64,000 nucleotides of DNA from Nepenthes gracilis (Eukaryota; Streptophyta; Magnoliopsida; Caryophyllales; Nepenthaceae): contig BSYO01000038.1 in assembly GCA_033239525.1 (NCBI GenBank), positions 12,093,041 through 12,157,040 of the forward strand, read 5' to 3'. Below the pieces are notes generated by a model. It saw nothing but the letters and a program-made list of their open reading frames with translations, was not told the DNA's origin and made no database searches. The translations under genes were made by a program, and so were the position numbers. Positions 9,804 through 59,862 of the stretch are shown here, in pieces; the stretch's first letter is position 1, and each line of letters begins with the position of its first letter.

Positions 9804-10889
9804 CTCAGCTTCAGCAGCCTCAAATGAGGCAACGATTGTAACAGAGCTAGCAACAGTTCCAGCAACACTTGCAGCAGTTGTAAAACCATTTGCTCTAATT
9901 ACAAGGATAAGAATGCCCAACGTTAGAACTATTATAGTTTCTATGGCTTCCATTTTCACCCACGGCGTGTCACACCAAGAGGTCAGCAACCTCAAAGTCA
10001 CACGTTGCCGAGTAGCTCTTGGAGATCCCTCATTGCCCGTTCCTGGTTGTCCCAAAGCCTTGGATTCAGCCTCTCGGGGACGACTGCCAGCTAATGTTGT
10101 AAAGTTTGCAGGCACATTGAGGACAGCTCCCTTGTTACCCCCGCTTGTCAATGATTTGGCACGTTGCAGGGAAGGCCCAGGGGTTTCAGACCAGGTAAAA
10201 CTACCAACCGGGTAGGGGAAGCCCTGTTTTTCCAGCTGTGAGAACTTCGTTACCTTATAAACATCTCTGTCACCCATACAAACAACGGTGATATAGTGGC
10301 AGCTCCAACAAGACAGCAAATAATGCCCAGCAATGAAGGCTATCCGCCACATGGCGACGAGGGATGGTTGGAGGACAGCTACACCACTTGCTGATTCAGC
10401 CTGGACATTTTCTCTTCCTTCCAGACAAAGTAATTTGCAACTAGGGTGGTCTGTTTTCATTGGCGGGTTAAGGGAGGTGCCAAATTCAAATTTATCCCGC
10501 AATGGAGGAATTGAATTCTCTTCTATTGAGTTTGCCCCCAAGCCATACCACCGGGACACGTTAACCCCATCATCATCAATTCCGGTACTAGCCTTGCAAC
10601 CAATATAATCCTCTAATGAAGAGGAGTTGATGGTAGCATGAATACACCACCGACCGAGCAGGTGCTGAGGTGGAGGATTTGAGTTCATTTCTAAGGGCCA
10701 GAGGGATGTCTGCCTAGAGAGGGACAAGCTTAGGTATCCTAGCCTCCCATGTGCAATCATAATTGGCTCATTACTAGACTTGCCAAAGCTAATTGAGCTG
10801 CCGGACTTCTGTACGCTAGCTCGAAGAGCAAAACCACTAAACAGGCTCAATGAGCCTAAGATGGAAACACGAGCTAAACTTCTGGCCAT
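9681..10889 (-). CDS. 402-codon ORF of element B ending in FKBP-derived sequence
   Basis: An open minus-strand frame starting at MARSLARVSILG. Residues 1-320 show no family I can name; a hydrophobic stretch near residues 305-345 (TIIVLTLGILILVI, then ASVAGTVASSVTIVA) could span a membrane. Residues 363-402 are FKBP-derived. Position between the gag-like region and the 3' end parallels the captured region of element A, so the unknown part may also be host-derived. Whether it is translated is unknown; the upstream gag-like frame is broken. Confidence 0.4.
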   Translation of the reverse strand: MARSLARVSILGSLSLFSGFALRASVQKSGSSISFGKSSNEPIMIAHGRLGYLSLSLSRQTSLWPLEMNSNPPPQHLLGRWCIHATINSSSLEDYIGCKASTGIDDDGVNVSRWYGLGANSIEENSIPPLRDKFEFGTSLNPPMKTDHPSCKLLCLEGRENVQAESASGVAVLQPSLVAMWRIAFIAGHYLLSCWSCHYITVVCMGDRDVYKVTKFSQLEKQGFPYPVGSFTWSETPGPSLQRAKSLTSGGNKGAVLNVPANFTTLAGSRPREAESKALGQPGTGNEGSPRATRQRVTLRLLTSWCDTPWVKMEAIETIIVLTLGILILVIRANGFTTAASVAGTVASSVTIVASFEAAEAEPFKFQTDIERVIEGIDRAVIVVKTGEVSHLTIAPEYDGSS

Positions 10890-11259
10890 TATGGACTTGG
10901 TGTTTGGATTGTCCGAATAGGTGGAGGGAGAAACTGGAAGTATTTTTCACACCAGGCTATTTACAGGATTTAGCGAAGGAGCCACACCTCGAAACAGTAC
11001 AAGAGCCTCACTTTTCTTGTGTTCCAACTTAGCATCCGGCTGAACAAAATCATCAGTAGACAGCATTAGAGGTTTACCTTTGTTGTGGGACACTGCGTCG
11101 CTGGTATGGTCTACAACCAAGGCTGCAGGGTCCGAATTGTTCAACCCGTGAAACGTCGGGTCAGGAACGAGTACAGGGGCCTTGCTCTAGTCCGTAGCCG
11201 TCCGAAGGAAACCGTCGGACACGTTCTTGGAAGCCCAAAGTGCTTCAACATTTGCACCA

Positions 11260-11712
11260 TTAGGAGTGAAGAATTTGGTAGGGGGAAGGCATGACCTGTG
11301 AAGGACTTGAAAAGCTGCGTGGTGGAGGAAGCATGGGCTGGGATGTGGTGGTAGGTGGCTCTTTGAATTGAAAATTAGGAGACGCATGTGGATGGGGTTT
11401 CTCGATTCGAGTCAGAGGCGGCAAAGGGTCAGTGATGGAGGTTCGAAGCACTTTAGTGGTGGGAACCACAACCGATGGTGAGTTTGAAAATAAAGAGGAA
11501 TTAGCAAAGGTGGAAGCCGAAAACGGTGATGAAGTTGAAGACGACGGGAAATTTGTAGTTGACAATGGGAGTAGGTCGAGGCGGTTGGGGCAGGGTGACC
11601 TAATTGGTGCTGAGATAAGAGCAGGGATGATTATTTGAGGAACTGGTGGTAGTACGGAACCCGTGATGGACGGGGTTGCAGGCAGAGGAGCATGAAAATG
11701 ATGGGAAGCCAT
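11260..11712 (-). CDS. Proline/serine-rich gag-spacer frame of element B
   Basis: A 150-codon frame (MASHHFHAPLPATPS...) rich in Pro, Ser and Thr that corresponds in position and composition to residues 90-290 of the gag-like frame of element A. The preceding gag-like part (about 11720-11990) is split by stop codons, so this is probably a relic and not an independent gene. Confidence 0.4.
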   Translation of the reverse strand: MASHHFHAPLPATPSITGSVLPPVPQIIIPALISAPIRSPCPNRLDLLPLSTTNFPSSSTSSPFSASTFANSSLFSNSPSVVVPTTKVLRTSITDPLPPLTRIEKPHPHASPNFQFKEPPTTTSQPMLPPPRSFSSPSQVMPSPYQILHS

Positions 11713-11994
11713 CGAAGATGAAGCTACAGAAATCGAAAGATTTACTCACCGGTTAGTGTGTTCCTCGAAGTGGTGGAGTGAATGGCTGAGGTTCGCCATG
11801 GACGAGCTGAGTTTGGTGCGGGATGAATAGATCTGGACGGTTGTGGAGGCCGCGGTGGACATTGAGGCATCAAATCAATCGGTAGCTCATCGAAGGGCCT
11901 TCATCGTGTTGGCCAGGTCATCGATGGCCGCTTCAAGCTAGTCAAGGGCTCGTCCTTCATCCTCCTCCGCTTTTGTCTCAATGAAAACACCAAA

Positions 11995-12430
11995 TGATGC
12001 GTGCTTCTCGGCGTTGGCTGGTAGATTCATCGTTAATGGCGAACGGAGTGAAGGGAGAGGGGAGTTCTGGTGGAGGAGGAAGTCGATTAGGGTAAACAAA
12101 GGGAAAGAGAAATATGTTGAGGGAAGAGGGAGAGGAAAATAGCACAAGAGAGGAGAGAGTAGGGAGAGAGAGAGAGAGAGATAGTTGAGGCAAAATATCA
12201 TATCCCATTATAGTCTTAGCTGCCCACTACATAAGGGCATGGTGGAGGGTACGGGAAACGGGAAAACGGGAAATAGTCATGGGAAATGGGGAAGCGGGCA
12301 TGGGAAATGGGGAAAACAGGAAACAACCAAAGGAAATAAAAATAGATAATGGGATCCGTCACATCCGGGGCAATTACGGTGCTAAAAATTGTCATCCAAT
12401 TTTGGAGGGTGTATGGACGAGTATGTAACA
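11995..12430 (-). repeat. 5' LTR of element B
   Basis: On the minus strand it starts TGTTACATAC at 12430 and ends GCACGCATCA at 11995, followed directly by the primer-like site TGGTGTTTTCATTGAGA. It has one more block of CCCATTTCCC-type iterations than the 3' copy. Confidence 0.88.
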
Positions 12431-12432
12431 GT

Positions 12433-12600
12433 CTTATCTTTAGAGGGAGACTTCTTGAGAAGACAGGGAGGATCAGAAGGAGTTTCCACTTATACCTCAG
12501 TTTCAGAGAAACAATCCCACAAAGTAAAAACAAAAATTCAGCCCCAAACATTGAGGACATGCCCCCAAATCTACTAAACACACAAGAACAGTAGCCCTAA
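12433..12600 (+). mobile_element. Ty1-copia remnant, right part, with right copy of the 122-bp direct repeat
   Basis: 12433-12554 repeats 8291-8412. From 12555 the sequence (GGACATGCCCCC...) continues what must have been the target copia sequence. Only two extra bases (GT) separate it from the LTR of element B. The repeated segment is the stretch just after the integrase-to-RT linker of the copia polyprotein. Confidence 0.75.
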
Positions 12601-15600
12601 GCAAGGAACTAGAGACCACTTCACCAATCTATTTATTATTCGTTACTAATTATTATTTTTATTAATATTATTATTCTTATTTATTAATAATATTGTTATC
12701 ATTTTTTTATTATTAATCACCTTTTTTATCCTTATTAATAATATTTACTATTATTTTAAAATTAATAAAATAACCTTAATCAATAATCCAATAAAATTCG
12801 AATCAAAATATCAGAATATTATAACACATGCTCTTGTACCCTTAAGAATTTTGAGATCATTTTACAATTACATTAGATCTACATAATTTATACCATAAAT
12901 TAATCATTAAGTATGAATAATAGCTCTTCATCACACCTCATCCCTGATGGCCGAATCCTTAAGTGATTTTCTCCATCATAGCATGTGAGAAAAGATTATT
13001 CTATATAATTTTTATAATCCTTGGATGGATTTAGATATCTAAAAAATGAATTTATCTACTTAATTGGATGTCTTCCTCCCCTTTTATGCCTCGGTCTCTA
13101 TGGTCTTTCTTCACCTCTTTCTCAATTTGTATTTTTTTAACAATTGAGTCTTAACTCCTACTATAACTCTTATAGTGTTTAAATAACACCTTAAGTAATG
13201 AAACATTAACTTAGGTGATATCATCCACCTTTCCATTTGCCTCTCAGCCACAACCCCCTTTTTGCAACTCTTATTATTTTAATCCTCCCTTATTACACAC
13301 TAAATACACTTAACTTTGGCATCAATTAGAAAGTATCATATATCTTTTCTTATCCTAGTGTAGCCGGCCCTCTAATATTCTTAATGCACACCTAAGCTTA
13401 ATTAGACTAGCCACATTTAGCCCACCCACCACAGCTAGCTAGCTTAGTCCCTTATCTTTGTAGCCATTACTTTTTAAAATTTTGTCAGCTAAGAATCTTA
13501 TGTTGTTATTTAATTCACTAAAACATTTAAAAATTTCTTCTCTAAGTAGGTGGCCACTAGGTTAGGAATTAGAATATTTTTCCCTCATTTAATGATTTTT
13601 ATTCATCAAATTAACTCACTTAATTTAATTATAATAGGAATTATAATTTTATCATTTTGCCATTGATCATCTCTATCACTTTTGTCCTTGATCGCACAGC
13701 CTTATCATCACATTATTTGGATTTACATTTAGAAAAAATTTACTCTAAATGTAACCCTAATGGCGTCTATTAACCACCCCCTTAAGCTTATGAGGATTCA
13801 TATTTACTTTATTAATTATACATGATTAATTTTCTTTCCAAGAATTTGATATAACTTTTTTTTACACTTAAAATATTAAGTATTCTTTAAAGACACATAA
13901 TCATAAATAACATATAAAATATCAAAAAATATTACTATAGATTATCATAAGCTATTAAATATAAATTTTATAAAATTAATACTACCAGTAAATAATTAAA
14001 ATATTCTAAATATTGCAATATTATTCTCTTGATCCTAACTGATCAGTTGTCTAAGCCATATGGCTGGCCATTGGAGCCATATGTTTTTGTCTAGTCAATC
14101 CCACTACATGATGGCATTGAAATATATAATATCACCGGTTCTTTAATTATTAATAAAAACTCATTTCAACTAATAATTATAGACTTTTTGAAAAAAAAGT
14201 TGATATTGATCCTAAGAGACAATTAGGAAATCAAAATGTGAGAAGTAACTTTGCTATAATCATTATTAGAAAATGGCATAGTTTTTCTCTATCCTTTTCT
14301 TTATCGATGATCCAAGATCTAATTATCTTGATGCTCTTGCTAGTTGAATCACTACCCTGCTGATGATGAAGGTTGTTATATGATTATACAAGGTACTAAA
14401 ATTATTTGGTTTATTTTTTCTAAAGCCTCATTTTAATACCTATCCAATCTTCACAAAAACTTTATCAAATAGCTTTTATTAGCGACTCTATTTCCATCAA
14501 CATACATTTGCATAACTTTTGTATTGTTGTTGGACCTTCGAAGGAAATGGAAATGTTTGGACTGATTTAGTGCCACCGAATTTCAAAATTGCATTGCCCA
14601 TTAAAAGAACTTCCTATCCTAGATCTTGCATATGAATATTGGTATGCATGTCATTCTACTTCGACTTAGGCATTGTTGACCTTATCTACAATGATATGAG
14701 CCTTAGCCCTCACCTTTAAATTAGCATAATCTGTTAGATGTTTTTTTATGTCATTGACACATAATGCCTTTTGGGATGCATGGCCCTTAGGAAGGTCATA
14801 ATTTTGCATCATCGACATTGAGAAGCAACACTTATGCCTCCGTAATCTCGCCAAGCAATTAGTTTATACAAGTGAAGCTTTAGGCAATAAAACCTTGTCC
14901 TCTCCCACCCTTTTAGTGTCATGGGAAGCATTACCATAGGAACAAACTTCAATGCACAAGGAGTAGAGTCTAAATACAACCTAGATGTTTTGATGAATCA
15001 AATTTACAATCATAGAGCTTTAGGTTTGACATCTTGATCATTTTTTGAATTATTTTCACTCAAATAACCACATTAAAGGGGATCATGCGCTAAATGCAAA
15101 GTCCCTTATGCTTTCTCGGCTTTTAAAAATATGTTTTTATATTTTATGATCATTTTACTGATATCCACTAATGTAGCAATCCTTCAAACTTTTAGAAAAA
15201 TCCTAAACTCTGAATGATTCCCTAAGATCATTTACCTTCTAGTCACAAATTTGGGTGTACTGTTAGATTAACTTTCCTTATCGTTCCAAGAGGTCTCCAT
15301 CATATGGCTGGATCTCAAGTTGTGTCCCTCAAGCTTTGGTTCACTTGTGTTAGCTGACCTCTGGACTTCAAGTTGAGATGCAATAGTCTTTTTTGAGACT
15401 AAAAAATGTTTAGGGCTAGGATTTGCTTTTATTCAAATTAGGTATGATTGACATAGATTAATCTATATATTTTTTTAATAATAACTATTTTTGAAAAAAA
15501 TTATTTCATTTTAACAAAAGCAACTGCCTAAAAGAAATAAGAATTTCAAATTAATCATACATAGAATGAGTGATAGAAGATGACTTGGAGAGAATTTTTA

Positions 15601-15639
15601 ACCCTATTAGAACTATATGCTCATAAAAAATTTAACCCT
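12601..15639. other. AT-rich intergenic sequence
   Basis: Three kilobases with TTATTATT-type runs at 12620-12780 and no frame longer than about 62 codons. No gene, RNA or intact element is recognised. Confidence 0.6.
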
Positions 15640-16470
15640 AATAAAAGTAGTAGATCCTAATAGGATCAAAATTCCAAACCTTAAGCTATAAATCCAAGCC
15701 CTAAAACCCACTAACCCTAAAAATATAAATTCTAAATCCTAAAACTTAAACTTGAAACCTGAATTGAAACTTTGAACATTGAATACTAAAGCACTAGCTC
15801 AAAATCTCATGCTATAAATTCTAAAAATACCAAATTCTTTATTGTAAAACCTTAATTTGAATCCTAAAACTAAAAACCCTAAAATAGTGTATCTTTAAAA
15901 TAATAGACTCGATACACTAGATCTTAAACTCTAATTTATAGAACCTAGACAATAGACTATAGATTATAGATCTTAGACTTGGTATGCTAAATGTGAAATT
16001 TAAGATAAAAAACTTGAGATACAAACCTAAAATTTTAAAATCATAAATTTTAATTTCTAAATCCTAAAATCTTAAACAAAAACCCTAGACCCTATAATAT
16101 AAACTCTAAACTCTAAATTAAAAATCCAAAATACAAATATGATGCATAGAATCCTAAACTTAGAACTCTAACCCCTAACCTCTTTGCCCTACTCCTCCAA
16201 CCCCCAAGCCTAAACTTAAAACCCAAAATCATTAACCTTAATCCTAAACCCAAACCCCAACTCCTAAGCTCTAAAATTAAAACTTGAAGCTATTATCCCT
16301 AAATCCTAAATCTCATGCCAGAAGCTCCAAGCCTGAAGCCCAAAGTTTAAAGTTTGAGTTGAAACCTTTAACACCAAACTCTTAATATTGACCCATTAAA
16401 TTTGAACCACCTCAAATTTAAAATTTTGAATCTTAAATTCTAAATTCGGAACTCTAAATCATAAATCTCA
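15640..16470 (+). repeat. Degenerate CCTAAA/CTAAA-rich strand-asymmetric tract
   Basis: Over about 830 bp the + strand is rich in A and C with dense variants of CCCTAAA, CCTAAAC, ATCCTAAA and CTCTAAA, with almost no G-rich counterpart. It looks like a decayed array related in sequence to the plant telomere repeat (CCCTAAA)n or to a simple CTAAA satellite. No coding potential. Confidence 0.6.
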
Positions 16471-16599
16471 AATTATTTGATAGACAAATACTATATTATA
16501 ATATTTTGAGGTGTTATGAGGATATACCCTACACTATTTCCAAACTAAAGGATCCATTAGCTATATTTGCAATTGCCATACAGCTTATTTTATTTTTCA

Positions 16600-17480
16600 T
16601 AATATTTTTGTACTTAGGTTTTGTTTGTTTGTTGAAATATATTTACCAAATGAGAAATAATCTCTATGAATAATATAATTTTATAAAATATTTTTCATAT
16701 TTTTATGGAAAATATTTTTTTAAATAAATTACTTCTAATCATAATATTTTTCAACATTTAGCATGTATAATAAAATATGGATTATAACAAAATCAATTAA
16801 TCACAATTAATATACATAATTATTTATTTGGTTAATATTTTTTAGGATGATAGTAATATTTCACAGTTATAAATATTTAAATTCATTGCTCATTCGTGTT
16901 TAATGTGCTAATATTCCATTAGGGTGATGGGATCAAGCATCCAGTCGGGCAGTATTGGTTAGTGACCAACAATGTGATTGGAATAATGAAGAGTAGCAAC
17001 CATCATTGGCAACCAGTAGAAGGGGAGTCCGGGAGAGCCATCTAGCTACTGATGGGGCTACTGATGGGGATGCTCAATATGTTGTTGACTAGTGACAGTA
17101 AAAATGTTAGAAATTATAATAACTTATAATAGTTGGATAGACTTAGATTAAATGTGCTGTTTAGATGAAGAATAATGGTGGCCAAAGGTATCATTATCGG
17201 ATGATTGAAAATAATACTGAGAATGCCAACAACTAGGAATTAACATTGACAACTCGAGACGCTATATCATGAGCCAATTAGAGGTTAACTGTGATTAACA
17301 TGCCATGCGATAATGATAGTGGCAGTCCAAGCCATTATTAATTAGTGACAACAGGTCAAGGTAATATGGGTTGTAACGATATTATTTTTGAGTGATTTTA
17401 CTATGGGATATTGGTAGACACTTAGTGATTAGTGGATGAATCATGCTTGTCAGGCCTTTAAAAAATCAAAATAAGTTACT
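16600..17480. mobile_element. Possible degenerate terminal-inverted-repeat element
   Basis: The left end reads GGTTTTGTTTGTTTGTTGAAATAT, close to the end of the element at 30774, and the interior (16920-17420) has the same kind of CCA/TGG-rich degenerate iterations (ATCATTGGCAACCAGTAG and variants). The right terminus is not clear, so this is a weak call. Confidence 0.3.
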
Positions 17481-17665
17481 TTTCTATATTGAAACGGAAA
17501 CTAGAGCTTTTATAATTTACACAAACGATCCCCATTAGGGTGAGCTTTTATAATTTATAGCTACTGTGCACAGGGTGTTAGTCCGGCAGAGGTTACCAGG
17601 TTGCATTAGGGTTCTATTGCGAAGAATCCAAGAGGAGAGATACGGGAGAGTTCAACAGCCTTGTC

Positions 17666-51687
<34,022 letters not shown>

Positions 51688-54214
51688 CATGACTCACTCT
51701 GCTACATAGCATGTACGCTGAAATGAAATGCTTCATGAAATGTTCTGCATTTGATTTTATTATTTATTTATTTTTGGTTGGGTTTGGGCAGAGGGGACGG
51801 AGGGGGGAGCTGTCATCCTTTCCTCTCGCATGTCCTTAAATACTGATGACCTATTAGCAAACATGAGCAGCAGCTATCAGACAATATATTTGTTTGTTCA
51901 TTTTGGTGTGAACGCCAAAGTTCTGGGATCATATGTGCCTCTGAGTGAAGGAAGACAATAATGAGGGCGGATTATCAGCTCAAATAAAATGGTCTATGAG
52001 AGTCTGAATCCAGGGCAATTGCCTTCTCCACTTAAACACTTTTGCATTACACCAATCTTGTGCTGAGTCACATAAGAAGCTATAGACAATACTAGGGCAC
52101 GACCTCGGATAGAAATGATTTATGAGAGTGAACTCAAGGAGAATTGTTTGCTCGGGTAACACCTTGTTCCACTAAATGATCTTGCAGTCGATTGTGTGAA
52201 GAATCCTGAGACAAGGCTAGGGCATCACTTCGGATCCAATTGACCTTATGAGAGTCCATGAATGAGGAGAGTTGCCAACTTGGTCTGCCAGTTTTCTTCA
52301 TTCAACTGACCTCATGGCCGATGGGCTTAGCAAATCTGTAGACCATAAACCAAGAATGCTTTGAGACCGAGAAGAAGAATCTCTACTTGGGTAAATGAGA
52401 AGGCACGCATGTTGGGCATGACGGTTGGTAATGCTACGTGATAAGTCTTTTCCACGCAGCACACCAAGTTTGGTTAGATGTGTCTCAAAGGAAGTCCAAG
52501 TGACTAGCTGATGAATAGGAGCTTGTCTGCTACGGCAGCCTTCCATTGCATGATAGAATTGTCGGGTGCATTTAGGTGACGTCCGGCATGGAGCTAAGAC
52601 TAGGTAGACCTACCCCTAGTACCTGGAGGATTATGCAGCATTTGTATGGCCCAATAACTTTCCAAAACGCCCACAAATACAATCGTTCATCCTCATTTGA
52701 AGGGATCCTGAGGTCGGGAGTGTAAAAATATGTACTAATTCTACTAGATTAAGAACTCATTCAATGCTTTCTCACCAACTTTTAACCGGATGTTTATCTT
52801 GGAAAATGTATGACACTTTTTATGCATAGTTCACATGACCCAGGTGCTTTATTTCATGACGAATATCTTGTAGCTCTTATCATAAGCATTGTACGGCATT
52901 TAGGTTGTCATCTAGTTGAAAGGAGCTATTATCCTATTGGCTCCTTCATCGCTGTTGAAATGGTAGTCTCAACATCTAGTTCAATAAAATGGTAACTGTG
53001 TCTTCCTCTTTTACCAACTCAGGTTTTATCTTGTATGCATTCTTGGGAACGCAATTTGGAATTTATTACTGTTATTTTTATTTGTGTTGCAAAGTATTAA
53101 AGAATCAAATTATCCATATCAAGCTTCCTACTTAAGCTGCCGAACATATTTTCCGTTTAGTTATGCATCATTCAGTAATTACTTTCTTTTCGCCAGAGGA
53201 AGGATCTCAGACAAAATAAAGGGTTTTTTTTTATTTTTTTGAGTTTTAGATCAAAATTGAGAAGTCAAGTTTGCATAACCTGGACCGGTAAAAAGTTTTA
53301 ATCCTACTCATCCCTTGGCTCACTTTTTATACATTCAGGATTGATTGATGTGTTTACTGACCAGAGGATCGAATAAGTCAATCACTACAATCTCTTATTT
53401 TGTGCGGTGGAGTAGGAGTCGCTGTTCAATAATTCAGAGCTTATTCTTCGAATTGACTTCGGTTTCTGGGTTGGCATCAGACAAGAACTTATTAAATTTT
53501 CTTTAAACCGAAGAAAGCATAAAATTTTAATTTACTCTATCCTAAGCTAAAACCTAATCCAAAACACGACCTGGATAATATATACAGAGAGATACAGGCT
53601 TAACAATCCCTTTCTTGCAAGGTATGAAACAAGGTAAATATAACAGCTTTAGGGCGTGATAATGGCCCCAAACAATGAACATAAGGAACACAAAGAAGCA
53701 TGTAGAATATTTTTATTCACACGTTATAAAGATTGCATATTCACGACAATGAGCACAATAGGTGATAGTAAATGTCAATCATATATTTCTTATAAAGATG
53801 AAAATATTTAATTTTCTGATCTCAATCACATATTTAAAAATAAATAATTATAATTTAATTATCTTTAATTAAAATAAATTATTTTAAAATTATTAGATTG
53901 CAGTGTTTTTTTAATAAATATAATTAGATCATAATCATTTGGTCAAAAATAAACAATCGAGTTAAAAAAAAAAAAAAAAAAGAGCCATTTCATCTCTCAA
54001 AGAGTCGGATCCTCCCTCAATCCCTATTTAAACACCACACCTTGATTTTTATTAGCTTTTGTTTTGTTCTCCTCTCTGCTTCTAATACCAACATTTAAAA
54101 AAAAAAAAAATGCAAGCAATTGATATTTAATAATATTATAAACTGAAACCTTTGGCCTTCTTGACCACACAAAAATAGAAACAGGTAAAAGAGGGAGGGG
54201 GAGGGTGAAATTCG
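51688..54214. other. Convergent spacer between RECQL2 and GAPB
   Basis: Contains the RECQL2 3' UTR, the tandem repeat at 51990-52370, and on the minus strand the GAPB 3' UTR with an AATAAA at 54048-54053. No other gene is recognised. An A-run occurs at 53967-53983. Confidence 0.65.
51990..52370. repeat. Diverged tandem repeat, three units of about 126 bp
   Basis: The word ATGAGAGT recurs at 51995, 52122 and 52248 (offsets 127 and 126), each time followed by a variant of GGGCAATTGCC/GGAGAATTGTT/GGAGAGTTGCC and, further on, AGGGCA(C/T)-AC(C/T)TCGGAT. Units are strongly diverged. Confidence 0.65.
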
Positions 54215-58787
<4,573 letters not shown>

Positions 58788-58789
58788 TG

Positions 58790-59150
58790 CTGAGTTCAAA
58801 TCTAATTATGGTGGAACGGAACGGCTCGCCAGAGCAGGCAGGCTGCAACCGAAGCAACGATGACCGTCTCCCGCAAATATATACCATACAAGTCCGAGAG
58901 CTGAGATTGGGAAGAGCTTTTGACGTGAAAACCATGCCTGTTAGTGACGTGGACAAATGGGCGGTCAGCGTTGTTCAGGAAGATATTCATGTGATAAGAT
59001 GATGTGCAAGGCCGCACCTTCAAAATCTGAGCCAGCGATGGTTTCTCAATCCTCGTCCCTTGCGTTTTTATTTGTTAATTTTAATTATCATTTGATATTA
59101 TTGACTGGCACCACACCTCCCACGATTCCTTTGAGACCATCTTCATGGCC
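58790..59150 (-). promoter_or_regulatory. GAPB promoter region with light-response-type motifs
   Basis: A TATATATTT box lies at 58884-58875 on the minus strand, about 90 bp before the ATG. Upstream, TGACGTGG (58945-58952, CCACGTCA on the minus strand) and a second ACGT element TGACGTGA (58921-58928) are G-box-like, and GATAAG (58993-58998) is an I-box core. ATGAAGA on the minus strand (59146-59140) fits the Gap-box described for GAPA/GAPB promoters. A G-box/I-box pair within 50 bp is typical of light-regulated photosynthesis genes. Motif matches are short, so function is inferred. Confidence 0.5.
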
Positions 59151-59862
59151 TATATGAACAGGATAATGCTGGCCTCAGACGTGTTTATATTGGACAATTA
59201 TTTGCAAGGCTGACCATTCGTTAGTAGATATCAACGACTCTCATGGTACGTATTACCACATTTGCCTACGACATGAATTTTAAATATGATAACAGTATCA
59301 CCTTTTCTATTAAAAAACAAGATGAAGAAGAAGAAGAAGAACAATATATATATATATGTTCTATCCGCTGTGCCTTGGAATGACAGCAACATTGAATCTG
59401 CACAACTGAAAGTGTAGCAGTAATTAATCCCTTCTCTTTGTAGCCTCTGCAGAAAAAGGAAAGTTCATTCGCTAAAGCTTTTTGCAGTTGTGGAAACAGT
59501 GCGTTGATACAATGCAGTGTTGTAACTTAACAAAAATTCAGATCTTGTTTAATCCGGAAGTGTGATTTGAGTACCGCTGCTAATTATACGAAATTGTCGT
59601 TGGTCACTAGCCGCTTCGGTTCTTCAAAGATATCTTGAATTTTGGGTGCAATTAACCCAAAAATTGTTGTCTCTCGGTAGATCCAACCAATAAACAATTT
59701 TCTGTTAGTTTAAAAAAAAGTAAGTGGACAATAAGATGTGTGTGATATTTCCTTTGTTAAAAATAATTACATTAACAATTATTATTATAATATCTCGATA
59801 TTTTTGATCAATCATATTATCTAATTTAGTAGCACTACAATAATAATAATAATATAATAGTG
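59151..59862. other. Intergenic sequence, nothing recognised
   Basis: AT-rich, with a short GAA run and a TA run at 59322-59360. No gene or clear element. Confidence 0.55.

Larger units (their letters stand above)
8410..12430 (-). mobile_element. Non-autonomous LTR retrotransposon B (minus strand) carrying host-gene fragments
   Basis: Two LTRs (8410-8805 and 11995-12430) frame a 3.2-kb interior read on the minus strand. Element orientation is fixed by the primer-like site TGGTGTTTTCATTGAGA next to the right LTR and by the NLEDKV-coding 3' end (8806-8848) next to the left LTR; both match element A, so A and B are one family. The gag-like start (DEGRALD..., then FDASMSTAAS) is broken by stops. 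There is a proline/serine-rich frame, a 402-codon frame of mostly unknown origin and an FKBP fragment. No RT, integrase or protease is seen. LTRs differ at roughly 26 sites by eye plus a longer indel, so B is older than A. It sits inside a copia remnant without a 5-bp target duplication. Confidence 0.85.

Noticed and set aside
9769..10215. 148-codon + strand frame opposite the element B ORF
   Set aside because: It is antisense to the 402-codon frame that ends in recognisable FKBP sequence, so it is a shadow.
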